Shown here: positions 1-6,409 of the stretch, piece by piece
How the letters are laid out: every line of letters starts with the position of its first letter
Position numbering within the stretch: the first letter of the stretch is position 1
Virus record (IMG/VR): IMGVR_UViG_3300030616_000086
Location: 1 to 22,271 of that record
Source: a virus
DNA length: 22,271 nucleotides
Direction: 5' to 3' (one strand)
The notes under the pieces: model-generated
Seen by the model: the letters and a program-made list of their open reading frames with translations, nothing else
Databases searched by the model: none
What the model was told of the DNA's origin: nothing
Program-made: the position numbers and the translations under genes

Positions 1-936
1 GTCCTCGCAGTACCCCGGCCAGTGGCCCGTTTCGACGCACTGCTTGTAGCGGTCAAAAGCCGTGCGCACCTTGATCGCGCCGACCTCCAGCATCGCCGGC
101 GACGCCCACACCGGTCTCGCGTCAAACGGCTCGTTGTCCTCCAGGAACACCCAGGCGAACAGTGGCCGAGTTTCCTCAATAGATTCCGCCGCCTCCAGGT
201 ACCACGCCGCTTGCATGTCCCAGCCGTAGTCGCGGATCGACTTCTGTAGCGATTCCTCGGTGGCCTTACCCACTTGGCACTTTTTCAGGTCGAGCACCGT
301 ATCGGGGCACTTCGCGCCGTGGATCCACTTGTCGAGCCGGGCCTTGCACGGGAAGCCGTCCTTGGACCAGACGATGGACACCTCCGCCCCGCCGTGCGCC
401 CGCAAGAGCTTCACAACCTTGTGGGCGAACACGCTGGCGACGATGCGTTCGATACGCCCAGCCTCAGCCGAATCAACGTAGTCAATCGGCTCCGTGGCGT
501 CGGGGAACTGCTTGCGGTGCGTGCCGCAATACCACTGGTGGTTGTTCGCGTCGTAGAATCGGCCAGCCGAGCCGCATGGCTGCCCTTTGCGTGGCCCCGA
601 CGCAACCGGCACCTTGCATGGTTGGGCGACGAGAAATTGCTTACGGAATAGGTCGGGCTCCAGCAGCCGACAATGCACGGCCCGGCCGAGCTTGCGGGCG
701 CGGCTGTCGGAGTCCAGCAGGCCGTCAATGGCCGCCTTGAGGTGTTTCGGGGACACCTGATAGCCGAGCTTCAAAGCCGAGGCGTTGAGCGCGGGCCACA
801 TCCGGTATTCCTCATACGGCACCTCGTACACGCCGGGCGCTGGGCACTCGGCCAGCCACTCGGGCGTGAATGGCTCGGGGGCGCCGGGCAGAACGGCGAA
901 GCTCGCCACCTCGTTGTCGTTGTGAATCTTCTTCAC
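1..936 (-). CDS. RecE-like PD-(D/E)XK exonuclease, 3' end outside window
   Basis: At least 312 codons are open and no stop is reached before the left edge, so the C-terminus is missing. The GTG start at 936 follows a GGAGG site and overlaps the previous stop as GTGA. The nuclease core is visible: E185, then D202 in ARLDKW, then LDLKK (D216, K218), and a QxxxY motif (Q242, Y246) in YGWDMQAAWYLE. This arrangement fits the RecE/exonuclease VIII-type nuclease domain (DUF3799-like), which resects double-strand ends for phage recombination. Between the N-terminal part and the core lies a Cys/His set (C107, C121, C137, H140; local motif QWYCGTH) that looks like a small zinc-binding insertion. It is the third gene of a csrA-led operon. 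A single-strand annealing protein, the usual RecE partner, would be expected further left. The family call is fairly sure; the biological role is inferred. Confidence 0.8.
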   Translation of the reverse strand, partial: MKKIHNDNEVASFAVLPGAPEPFTPEWLAECPAPGVYEVPYEEYRMWPALNASALKLGYQVSPKHLKAAIDGLLDSDSRARKLGRAVHCRLLEPDLFRKQFLVAQPCKVPVASGPRKGQPCGSAGRFYDANNHQWYCGTHRKQFPDATEPIDYVDSAEAGRIERIVASVFAHKVVKLLRAHGGAEVSIVWSKDGFPCKARLDKWIHGAKCPDTVLDLKKCQVGKATEESLQKSIRDYGWDMQAAWYLEAAESIEETRPLFAWVFLEDNEPFDARPVWASPAMLEVGAIKVRTAFDRYKQCVETGHWPGYCED

Positions 937-1259
937 AAGCGTGCCCTCCGTTCCGTGTCTGCCGCTCGCCGCAATTCCCAGTCCACTTCACACGCCTCCA
1001 GCATCGCGTCGTGGCAGTCACGCTCCGCTCCGCGCTCTTGCCGCTCAGCGTCGATGTTTAGGCCGGTGCCTTGCGAATAACGCAGCCACCGTTGCATTTC
1101 GATCCCGCCCGGCCCAATCACGTCCACCTCGACCTCTTCCAGCCGGGGCCGGCCGGTGATCTCGAAAGTGCCATCAGGGTTCCGGCGGTACGGCACCAGG
1201 AACAGCCAGGTGGCGTTTTCGTGCGTGTAGGTGTACTCCGCGCGATTGTCATGCGGCAT
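933..1259 (-). CDS. Small phage protein of unknown function in the csrA-recE operon
   Basis: This 108-aa protein is not recognised. Its ATG overlaps the csrA stop (TAATG) and its TGA overlaps the GTG of the exonuclease (GTGA), so it is almost certainly translated, coupled to both neighbours. The N-terminal half looks like a beta-rich fold (ENATWLFLVPYRRNPDG, then LEEVEVDVIGPGG). The C-terminal half is charged and probably helical (DAERQERGAERDCHDAML). There is no signal peptide or membrane segment. Its place suggests a role in early DNA metabolism or in regulation with CsrA, but that is only context. Confidence 0.75.
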   Translation of the reverse strand: MPHDNRAEYTYTHENATWLFLVPYRRNPDGTFEITGRPRLEEVEVDVIGPGGIEMQRWLRYSQGTGLNIDAERQERGAERDCHDAMLEACEVDWELRRAADTERRARL

Positions 1260-1639
1260 TACGCAGGCTCCTGTTCACGCAACACGGCTATCGCGGCCGA
1301 CAAATACTTTTGCGCCATCGTTAACCGCTCGCGACACAGCGGGCCAACAAACCCGGCGGCCTCAATCACCTGGCCGACCAAGCCGATGGCCGTGTCGCAG
1401 TGGCGCGCGGCCGTGTCTGGGTTGTTGGGCGAATCGTCGGTCGGCAAGTCGCCGGCCAGCGAATGCACGTCGCCATGCGCCTGCTGCAAGAGGTAGATTT
1501 CCTCGCGATGCACCGGCACCTCGGGCGGGGCGTCGATGCCGAGCCGGACCGCGTTGCCGCTCCGAATCTCGACCACGACGATTGTGATATCGTCGCCGAT
1601 TCTGATGGATTCGTTCTTGAGCCGCTGTAAGACGAGCAT
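1259..1639 (-). CDS. csrA: CsrA/RsmA-family translational regulator with C-terminal extension
   Basis: Residues 1-53 match the CsrA fold closely: it begins MLVLQR, has [13 protein letters not shown] and [18 protein letters not shown]. CsrA dimers bind GGA motifs in RNA hairpin loops, often over ribosome binding sites. The RNA-contacting residues L4, R6 and the Arg of VHREE (position 45 here, equivalent to R44 in E. coli) are kept. Usual CsrA proteins are about 60-75 aa. This one is 126 aa, with an added tail that starts with a polar linker (residues about 57-80) and ends in probable helices (region of [12 protein letters not shown] and [12 protein letters not shown]). The start is supported by a GGAGGA site. 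It is the first gene of an overlapping three-gene operon, preceded by a hairpin-rich leader and the integrase terminator. A regulatory role in the phage is inferred; the family assignment is secure. Confidence 0.92.
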   Translation of the reverse strand: MLVLQRLKNESIRIGDDITIVVVEIRSGNAVRLGIDAPPEVPVHREEIYLLQQAHGDVHSLAGDLPTDDSPNNPDTAARHCDTAIGLVGQVIEAAGFVGPLCRERLTMAQKYLSAAIAVLREQEPA

Positions 1640-1675
1640 GGTTGGTTCCTCCGTGAGTGTGAATGTCAGTCTAAA

Positions 1676-1741
1676 TTACCCGCGCCCCTCGCGTCGTGCG
1701 TGGCTCCCTCCTGGGCGTCCGGTCCGGGAGGCGCGGGGTAA
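1676..1741 (-). promoter_or_regulatory. Hairpin-rich leader upstream of csrA
   Basis: The stretch between the integrase stop and csrA has no gene. Besides the terminator listed separately, 1676-1686 (ttacccgcgcc) and 1730-1741 (ggcgcggggtaa) are complementary over 11 of 12 positions, with smaller C/G-rich complementarity inside. If transcription reads through or starts just upstream, this would fold as a long stem in the csrA 5' leader. I see no convincing -35/-10 pair. A regulatory role is inferred from position only. Confidence 0.35.
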
Positions 1742-1785
1742 AAAAAGAGAGCCCCCGGCGCGCCGCCAGTGGCAACGCCGAGGGC
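1740..1785 (-). terminator. Intrinsic terminator after the integrase
   Basis: On the minus strand GCCCTCGGCG (1785-1776) pairs with CGCCGGGGGC (1760-1751), ten pairs with one G-T, around a 15-nt loop. It is followed by TCTC and seven T (1746-1740). It lies 25 nt after the integrase stop and about 100 nt before csrA. It therefore separates integrase transcription from the csrA operon. Confidence 0.8.
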
Positions 1786-1809
1786 CCGGACCCGATGCGG
1801 CAAAATGAT

Positions 1810-2691
1810 TCACGGACGCGGCAGCGCTGCCAGCGCATCTAGGGCCGCGTCGCCGGTGTTCGCAATTCTGGGGTCGATGTAGTGCCTGACCGTAAGTTCC
1901 GGCCGGCAGTGACCGGCTTTCTTGCAAGCCAACTCGACCGATTCGCGAGCCGTGTAGCTGAGCGAAGTCCGGCGTAGCTTGTGGAAGAGGTCCTTTCGCT
2001 TGCGGCTGGCACTCAGCCCGGCCGCTTCGACGATCCGCCGGAATTGCCGCCAAAGGTGGACCATGGAAAACGGCCAGGGGAACAACCGCGTCCGGCGTGG
2101 ATCGTACATCGGCCGCAATGCGTCGACCGTCTGATCGGACAATGGACACCACTGCTCCGTGCGGTCTTTCTGGTTTTCGGCCCGTAGCACAATCCACGCG
2201 TCGCCCAGGTTGCAATCCGCCGGCTCCGTCGCCAACACTGCCCCGATTCTCCCTGCCGTATCGTAGACGGTCAGAATGAGAGCCCGCCAAAATGTCGACC
2301 GGGGCACGCCGTCCAGTGGCGCACCGCCGGCCGACTGGGAGGAAAGCAGTAACGCAGACACCTCTTGTGCCCGCCAGGCCACCGGCGCTCTCCTCGGTTC
2401 CGGTTGCTTGGGAATGAGCCGCGTGCGAGGCGGTGACGCCAAACCTTCGTCGGCCGCCGCACGCCAGAGTGTGAGTAACGCTCGCCGCCTGCTGTTGGTC
2501 GTGGCCGCCGCGTGAGTCTTGGCGTAGTCGGCCAATCGTTCGGCAAGCCGTCGTTCGGTCAGTTCGACCAGCGGACAATCCAATAGCCGAGCCGCGACCG
2601 CAAGCTGCTTTGCCGATCCTTCGGCCAGCGGCCGCGTCGGAAGATAGTACCTCGACAGGTACTCGCAGAATGTGATCGCGGAGCCTACCAT
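1810..2691 (-). CDS. int: Tyrosine recombinase (phage integrase)
   Basis: This 293-aa protein has an N-terminal SAM-like core-binding region (residues about 5-95) and a C-terminal catalytic domain with the full active-site set: R148 in DTAGRIG, K175 in ENQKDR, H237 and R240 in HKLRRTS, H261 in AGHCRPE, and the nucleophile Y271 in TVRHYIDP. It is slightly short for a phage integrase and seems to lack a separate arm-binding domain. The ATG at 2691 has only a weak ribosome binding site, and an in-frame stop lies four codons upstream. It sits beside an excisionase-like gene and a tRNA-like sequence, the classic arrangement for site-specific integration into a tRNA gene. A second, longer open frame over the same bases (1676-2851) lacks these motifs and was set aside. 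Confidence 0.92.
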   Translation of the reverse strand: MVGSAITFCEYLSRYYLPTRPLAEGSAKQLAVAARLLDCPLVELTERRLAERLADYAKTHAAATTNSRRRALLTLWRAAADEGLASPPRTRLIPKQPEPRRAPVAWRAQEVSALLLSSQSAGGAPLDGVPRSTFWRALILTVYDTAGRIGAVLATEPADCNLGDAWIVLRAENQKDRTEQWCPLSDQTVDALRPMYDPRRTRLFPWPFSMVHLWRQFRRIVEAAGLSASRKRKDLFHKLRRTSLSYTARESVELACKKAGHCRPELTVRHYIDPRIANTGDAALDALAALPRP

Positions 2692-3035
2692 ATTGCACGC
2701 TCAGACAGTGTGCCCCGCTTTTGGCCGAACGGCCGATGCTGAAAGTATAGGCCACAATGTGGCTGTATCTTCCAGGCGCAAAAGCAGGGGCGTACAGTGA
2801 GCGCGTCATGCAGGCGCATCCGTGCCCGAGGCCAAGCCGTAGCCAGGGCAAAAGGGTCCGGTTGTGCCGGATCGCGGGGCTGGAGCGGAAAATCGCTGGC
2901 CTGAGTCTGAGTCACGGCCCGGCTTTACGGGCGGCCGACGTTAGATTCCAAAAGGTGCTCCGTGTTTCCGGTCGCACCCGTGCCGCAAGAGGCGGCGTGA
3001 GGTGCCAGGTTTAATTAACGTGACCGATTTTAGCG
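2692..3035. other. Intergenic stretch between xis-like gene and integrase
   Basis: About 340 bases without a supported gene. A minus-strand frame at 2685-2915 (76 codons) and a plus-strand frame at 2757-3014 are open, but their products are Arg/Pro/Ala-rich, have no ribosome binding site and no recognisable family. The A/T-rich patch near 3011-3050, containing ttaattaacgtg and two copies of agcgt in tttagcgttagcgtgaat, is unusual in this G/C-rich window. It may hold integrase or excisionase binding sites or the int promoter. I cannot define one. Confidence 0.4.
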
Positions 3036-3275
3036 TTAGCGTGAATCGCCGTCAATAGGAGCCGGCGGATTTTTCGCGGGCCGACCTGGACCCTTGCTCT
3101 GTTTCTCTCGCACGGACCGGAAACGGTGAATCTCGGCCACTGGCACGGCCCAGGCGCGTGCGTTGAGCTTCTGCCCGGCCAAATCACCTTTTCCGAGAAG
3201 CTGCCTCACACGACTGTCTGTGAGCCCCAGGAGAGACGCCGCCTCTTGGACGCCGACGATGGATGTGTCGATCAT
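3036..3275 (-). CDS. Excisionase-like helix-turn-helix protein
   Basis: 79 aa from the ATG at 3275. An earlier in-frame ATG at 3284 is only one base from the GGAGG site, while the one at 3275 has a ten-base spacing, so the later start is preferred. Residues about 6-50 form a MerR/excisionase-type winged helix-turn-helix: GVQEAASLLGLTDSRVRQLL is the HTH, followed by a wing with AWAVPVAEIHRF. The C-terminal tail carries GPGRPAKNPP, which resembles an AT-hook (GRP core) and would add minor-groove contacts. Located between the integrase and the tRNA-like site, it most likely acts as the recombination directionality factor or as a small regulator of int. Which of the two cannot be told from sequence. 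Confidence 0.75.
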   Translation of the reverse strand: MIDTSIVGVQEAASLLGLTDSRVRQLLGKGDLAGQKLNARAWAVPVAEIHRFRSVREKQSKGPGRPAKNPPAPIDGDSR

Positions 3276-3323
3276 GGTTGACATGCCTCCACCGTACCGT
3301 TACCGTGAAAATACGTCAAGAGA

Positions 3324-3393
3324 CAACCCGAGGTGGTAATTCGGCCCTAGCACTTGCCGCCCGGCCATTACTGGTTACGGCCACCTCGGGTTG
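3324..3393. repeat. 13-bp perfect inverted repeat beside the attachment region
   Basis: CAACCCGAGGTGG (3324-3336) and its exact reverse complement (3381-3393) are separated by 44 bases, between the xis-like gene and the tRNA-like sequence. It has no T-tract on either strand, so it does not look like a terminator. By position it could be a pair of integrase or excisionase arm-type binding sites, or an RNA stem. Function unknown. Confidence 0.6.
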
Positions 3394-3399
3394 CCTCAG

Positions 3400-3447
3400 T
3401 GGCGGGGACAGGATTCGAACCTGCGACCTCGAGGTTATGAGCCTCGC
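3400..3447. other. attP: Putative attP core within the tRNA 3' half
   Basis: Phage integrases commonly recombine within the 3' part of a tRNA gene, and attP then carries a copy of that part. Here the well-formed segment from the anticodon stem to the discriminator base lies 125 bases from the xis-like start and points its 3' end towards xis and int. Phage structural genes lie on its other side. That geometry fits attP, not attL or attR. The exact crossover cannot be seen without the host tRNA gene. Confidence 0.45.
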
Positions 3448-3480
3448 GAGCCACCTGACCATTTAGCGGCATACCCCACT
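3400..3480 (-). tRNA. tRNA-Met(CAU)-like sequence with abnormal D arm
   Basis: Read on the minus strand, the 3' two thirds are a good tRNA: anticodon stem CGAGG/CCTCG with loop CTCATAA (anticodon CAT at 3437-3439), a five-base variable loop, T arm GCAGG-TTCGAAT-CCTGT and 3' acceptor strand CCCCGCC plus discriminator A. CCA is not encoded. The 5' side is doubtful. Its end (AGTGGGG) pairs with six of the seven acceptor bases, but the first pair is A-C, and 27 nt separate the acceptor and anticodon stems where about 19-22 are usual. GCCGC/GTGGC could still form a D stem. It is either an unusual phage tRNA (Met, or Ile if the C is modified) or a tRNA 3' part carried as an attachment site with a decayed 5' half. 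Confidence 0.55.
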
Positions 3481-3517
3481 AAATGGTGTAGCCCGCGCTA
3501 CGCGCAGAACGCGCAGC

Positions 3518-3542
3518 AGAAAGCCCCGCCGGGCGACGGGGC
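3518..3542 (-). terminator. Weak terminator-like hairpin
   Basis: On the minus strand GCCCCG (3542-3537) pairs with CGGGGC (3528-3523) across an eight-base loop and is followed by TTTCT. The T-tract is short, so termination would be weak. It is placed where leftward late transcription would otherwise run into the tRNA-like and integration region. Confidence 0.35.
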
Positions 3543-3566
3543 GAAGGTGGCCGCCACCGCGAGGGC

Positions 3567-3595
3567 TTGCAATTCGGCCGGTGGGGTGGTAGGGT
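3567..3595 (+). promoter_or_regulatory. Possible promoter of the plus-strand gene
   Basis: TTGCAA (3567-3572) and TAGGGT (3590-3595) are separated by 17 bases, matching sigma-70-type elements at four and three of six positions. A transcript from here would start near 3602 and include the GGGGAG site before the ATG at 3617. A promoter of its own is expected for a gene facing against the rest of the phage. Confidence 0.4.
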
Positions 3596-3616
3596 GGGGG
3601 CGAAAGGGGAGAAGTC

Positions 3617-4024
3617 ATGGGCAAATCTCGACCGCAGTGGATGCCGACGGCACCGGCGGCTCTTGTCCTCTTGCTGGCGGGTTGGATCGGCTTGTCTCTG
3701 TTGTGCCGCGAAGAGGTCGCCCGCCGCCCCGAGCCGCCGCCCCGCCCTGCCCGCCCTGCCCAGGACGTGGCCTGCGTCTACAGCAGCTACGGTGCCGCCA
3801 AGCAGTTCGTCGCGCGCCAGCTTACCAGCCCTTCCACGGCCAAGTGGCCGACGGTCAGCCAAGTGTCGGTGGGCAGGGTGCCCGGCGAGGCCGATCAGTG
3901 GCGGATCGTGAGCTACGTGGACAGCCAAAACGGCTTCGGAGCCATGGTCCGCACGAAGTGGACGGCCGAGGTGGAGTACCACGGGCGTGACCAGTGGACG
4001 CTGGTGTCGCTCACTACCGATTGA
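3617..4024 (+). CDS. Membrane-anchored small protein, probable phage cargo (moron) gene
   Basis: 135 aa, the only supported plus-strand gene. The ATG follows GGGGAG at a proper distance. Residues about 12-31 (PAALVLLLAGWIGLSLLC) form one hydrophobic segment, so the protein is probably anchored with its C-terminus outside. The LSLLC end is not a good lipobox. A Pro/Arg-rich linker follows, then a compact domain with motifs QLTSPSTAKWP and SYVDSQNGFGAMVRTKW. Similar SPSTAxxP...VDxQNxFGAxxR patterns occur, as I recall, in many small secreted or zinc-ribbon-linked bacterial proteins of unknown function. It lies convergent to the last tail gene (36 bases between stops) and next to the attachment region, with a probable promoter of its own. 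These are the usual signs of a gene expressed from the lysogen. Role unknown; envelope modification or exclusion is speculation. Confidence 0.8.
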   Translation: MGKSRPQWMPTAPAALVLLLAGWIGLSLLCREEVARRPEPPPRPARPAQDVACVYSSYGAAKQFVARQLTSPSTAKWPTVSQVSVGRVPGEADQWRIVSYVDSQNGFGAMVRTKWTAEVEYHGRDQWTLVSLTTD

Positions 4025-4060
4025 CTGGCGCCTTCCCGCAGCCTCGCTTCGTGGCTCGCC

Positions 4061-5224
4061 TCACCTCAGTGCCGGGCACAGCCACTGGCACCACAAGTGC
4101 CAATCGTCTATCACGAGTGTCGAGCCGCTGTCCGTGCCGTCACCGTCGATTTTCGCCTGGATCGTCGCCTCGGTGCCGGCGTCTGTGACGAGCATCGCGG
4201 CAGCGTTGAGCGTGCCGTCTACTCGCGCAGACCCGTTTCGGTATCCCATCTGTGTCCCCTCCAGGTCGCCAAAGCGGATGGTCCCCGCCGTGGCACTCAT
4301 CGCGGCACGGAAGAATACGTCGCGGTTTGCGCCGTCCCAAAGGCTGTAGGTGTGGTAATGCCCATCCGCCGTTGAGGTGTTCGTCTCGTCGAAGTCTGGC
4401 GTCAGGCAGCTTGTGGCGTGCCACTGGACGTGCAGCCCGATCAGCCACGTGCCCGTGTAGTGGAACTTGATGCACGGGTCGCCGTAGTCCGTGACATTCA
4501 TCATCGTCGCAAGGGATGACGCCGACACGCGGCCATAATAGTCTTGCGGCTTGAGCGAGCCGTAAGTCGTGTAGCCCGAATCGAGAACAATCTTTGTGCT
4601 GCCAGGGACGATAATGAGCGGCGGTGCGCTGTGATCGATCCCGAGGTATCGCACCCAATACACATCATAGGTCGGGGCTGGATCGGCGTCGGGGTCGGGC
4701 CGCACGTCGCTCGGCCCGGCCGAGATGATCACATACCGCTGCGGATAGTATGAGTTGTAGCGACTCGTCGACCAGCCTTCATCGTTTTCAATCGCCCGCA
4801 ACCGGAAGTCGTCGTCTACGTTATTCGTCGGCCCAACGATGTCGCCCGCGCCCAAGTCACGATCCGCGCGGGCAAGCGTCGGCCAATGCTCGCCCGTGCT
4901 GCATGTGCCTGATTCGTTGCGTAGCACTTCGGACGATCCATTGATGTAGACCATCATGCGCTGATACAAGTAGCCCGTGCCGGTGTCGATCTCGCGGCAT
5001 GTCAGCGTGGTCGGATTGCCACTACTGGCCGCATGCCCACGGATAATCCCATAGGCTGGACAATCCGCGTAGAGCATCCGAAACGGTATCTTGCGCTCTT
5101 CTCCCAGCGTGTGCGGCGTGCGCCTCGGTACGCTGTGCGTCGACCCCTGAATCCCGCGCTCGACGTGCTTGACCGCTCGCACGATCCGCCGCGCACCGTC
5201 CTTATCGAAAACGGTTCCGGCCAT
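4061..5224 (-). CDS. Tail-tip or fibre protein, possible C1q/TNF-like C-terminal domain
   Basis: 387 aa. The ATG overlaps the previous stop (TAATG). The N-terminus (residues 1-25, FDKDGARRIVRAVKHVER) is charged and helical and may attach the protein to the virion. The middle part is rich in Tyr, Ser, Asp and Gly and gives no family. Residues about 252-270 (FHYTGTWLIGLHVQWHA) followed by a beta-rich stretch resemble the start of C1q/TNF-like jelly-roll domains, which form trimeric tips of phage fibres. This resemblance is weak and judged by eye. As the last gene of the late block, after the tape measure and two other tail genes, it is probably part of the receptor-binding end. The structural role is likely; the fold is uncertain. 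Confidence 0.8.
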   Translation of the reverse strand: MAGTVFDKDGARRIVRAVKHVERGIQGSTHSVPRRTPHTLGEERKIPFRMLYADCPAYGIIRGHAASSGNPTTLTCREIDTGTGYLYQRMMVYINGSSEVLRNESGTCSTGEHWPTLARADRDLGAGDIVGPTNNVDDDFRLRAIENDEGWSTSRYNSYYPQRYVIISAGPSDVRPDPDADPAPTYDVYWVRYLGIDHSAPPLIIVPGSTKIVLDSGYTTYGSLKPQDYYGRVSASSLATMMNVTDYGDPCIKFHYTGTWLIGLHVQWHATSCLTPDFDETNTSTADGHYHTYSLWDGANRDVFFRAAMSATAGTIRFGDLEGTQMGYRNGSARVDGTLNAAAMLVTDAGTEATIQAKIDGDGTDSGSTLVIDDWHLWCQWLCPALR

Positions 5225-6393
5225 TACGTCGCGTCCTCACGAATAACAGTAGTGGCAAACACGCCCTTCGCCAGCGTACCGAGCGACCGGCCCGACGTGA
5301 CCTTGAAGCTGTCGAGGTACATCTTTTCCTCTTCCGCGCCCGCGTCACGCTGGAGGCAGGCGATGGGCTGGACCATCGTGCTGCTGGCGATGTTCGACAT
5401 AACAACCGTCGCGCCGCTCTGCTCGGTGCCGTTGATGTAGAACTTCACGTCGGCCAACGAAGAGAAGTCTATCCGAAAATGCGTCCAGGTGTTGTCAACC
5501 AGGTCGGCCCCGCTGTCCTGGTCGTCCGTGTCCGTACTGCCGTCGTCGGCCTCAACCAAGATGTTCGCCGAGGTGCCTTCCATGCGGAACCAGGCCGACG
5601 TAGCCACCGCGTCTAGATCGTCTTCGGCATTGGTGTGGGCCGAACAGACGCCCAATACAAGCCGCTGGTCGGCCGAGCCCAGGGCGTTGGTGCCGGTCAG
5701 GTCCAGTTTTGCCCGCCACTCGACAATAGGCCGCTCGAACAGGTCGATCCACAGGTTATCCGACGTGAACAGTTGCGTCGACTGGGCCTCGCTGTCCGAA
5801 CTGTTGATTAGCGAGTACACGCCACAACCCGAGTCCGTCACATAGTCCTCGGTGCTGTTCGCCGTTTCCGCGTCCACCGCCCACAAGGCCGGCAGCGTGT
5901 CCCCGGCGTCGGCCACGAAGTCCTCGACAAGCGCGAAGTCGTCCGCGTCGGCCCCGTTCGGCAACACGATCACCTCCAATACGTCGCCGTCTGCCAGCGT
6001 GCTTGTGCTTACCGTGCCGGACACCAGCGTGTATGCAGTATCGGCCGAGTCGATCTCAACCGGGCTTGAAAGGATCGACGTGCCGTTCTTGTGTAGGTCG
6101 ACGTCCACGGTTGAAGTGGACGTACACGCGACAACCGCCCCAACCTCGAACGCCACGATGGTCCCCGTGCTGCCGTACACGGTGTGAATCACCTGCGAGT
6201 CGAACGCCGCTGTCTGGTCGCTCGGCTGCGCGTAGGTCTTGCTTGTCTGGTGCTCCAGCTTGGTAGCCGCGATGGCAGCCGACGCGGATACCTTGGCGTT
6301 TGTCACCGTGCTGTCGGGCAGCGTCACGGTATCGTTGAACACGACGTCATCCATGAAATGCTGCTCGCCGATTATTCGGGAAGGTTCGGCCAT
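5224..6393 (-). CDS. Tail fibre/adhesin with LamG/concanavalin-like lectin fold
   Basis: 389 aa, very acidic and rich in Thr, Ser, Ala and Asp. The N-terminal part carries the segment LPDSTVTNAKVSASAAIAAT, a type of linker I associate with phage fibre and head-fibre proteins, then a beta-rich domain up to about residue 155. Residues about 215-340 look like a laminin-G/concanavalin A-type beta sandwich: VEWRAKLDLTGT, SAWFRMEGT, and NTWTHFRIDFSS followed by VKFYINGTE. Such domains bind glycans, which suits host recognition. It lies 16 bases after the preceding gene and overlaps the following one at TAATG. The upstream bases (aggagtcaagac before the ATG) give a good ribosome binding site. Fibre role is inferred from fold and place. 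Confidence 0.82.
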   Translation of the reverse strand: MAEPSRIIGEQHFMDDVVFNDTVTLPDSTVTNAKVSASAAIAATKLEHQTSKTYAQPSDQTAAFDSQVIHTVYGSTGTIVAFEVGAVVACTSTSTVDVDLHKNGTSILSSPVEIDSADTAYTLVSGTVSTSTLADGDVLEVIVLPNGADADDFALVEDFVADAGDTLPALWAVDAETANSTEDYVTDSGCGVYSLINSSDSEAQSTQLFTSDNLWIDLFERPIVEWRAKLDLTGTNALGSADQRLVLGVCSAHTNAEDDLDAVATSAWFRMEGTSANILVEADDGSTDTDDQDSGADLVDNTWTHFRIDFSSLADVKFYINGTEQSGATVVMSNIASSTMVQPIACLQRDAGAEEEKMYLDSFKVTSGRSLGTLAKGVFATTVIREDAT

Positions 6394-6409
6394 TGTCTTG
6401 ACTCCTGTT

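Noticed and set aside
1676-2851. 391-codon minus-strand frame over the integrase
   Set aside because: It is a different frame from the integrase, shows no domain, is Arg/Gly/Ser-rich, and the overlapping 293-aa frame has a complete tyrosine recombinase active site.
2685-2915. 76-codon minus-strand frame ending at the integrase start
   Set aside because: No ribosome binding site, no family, and low-complexity content; treated as non-coding intergenic sequence.
3291-3319. TTGACG-17-TACGGT as promoter of the xis-like gene
   Set aside because: Its expected transcription start (about 3284) would leave the GGAGG site outside the RNA, and the -10 match is poor.
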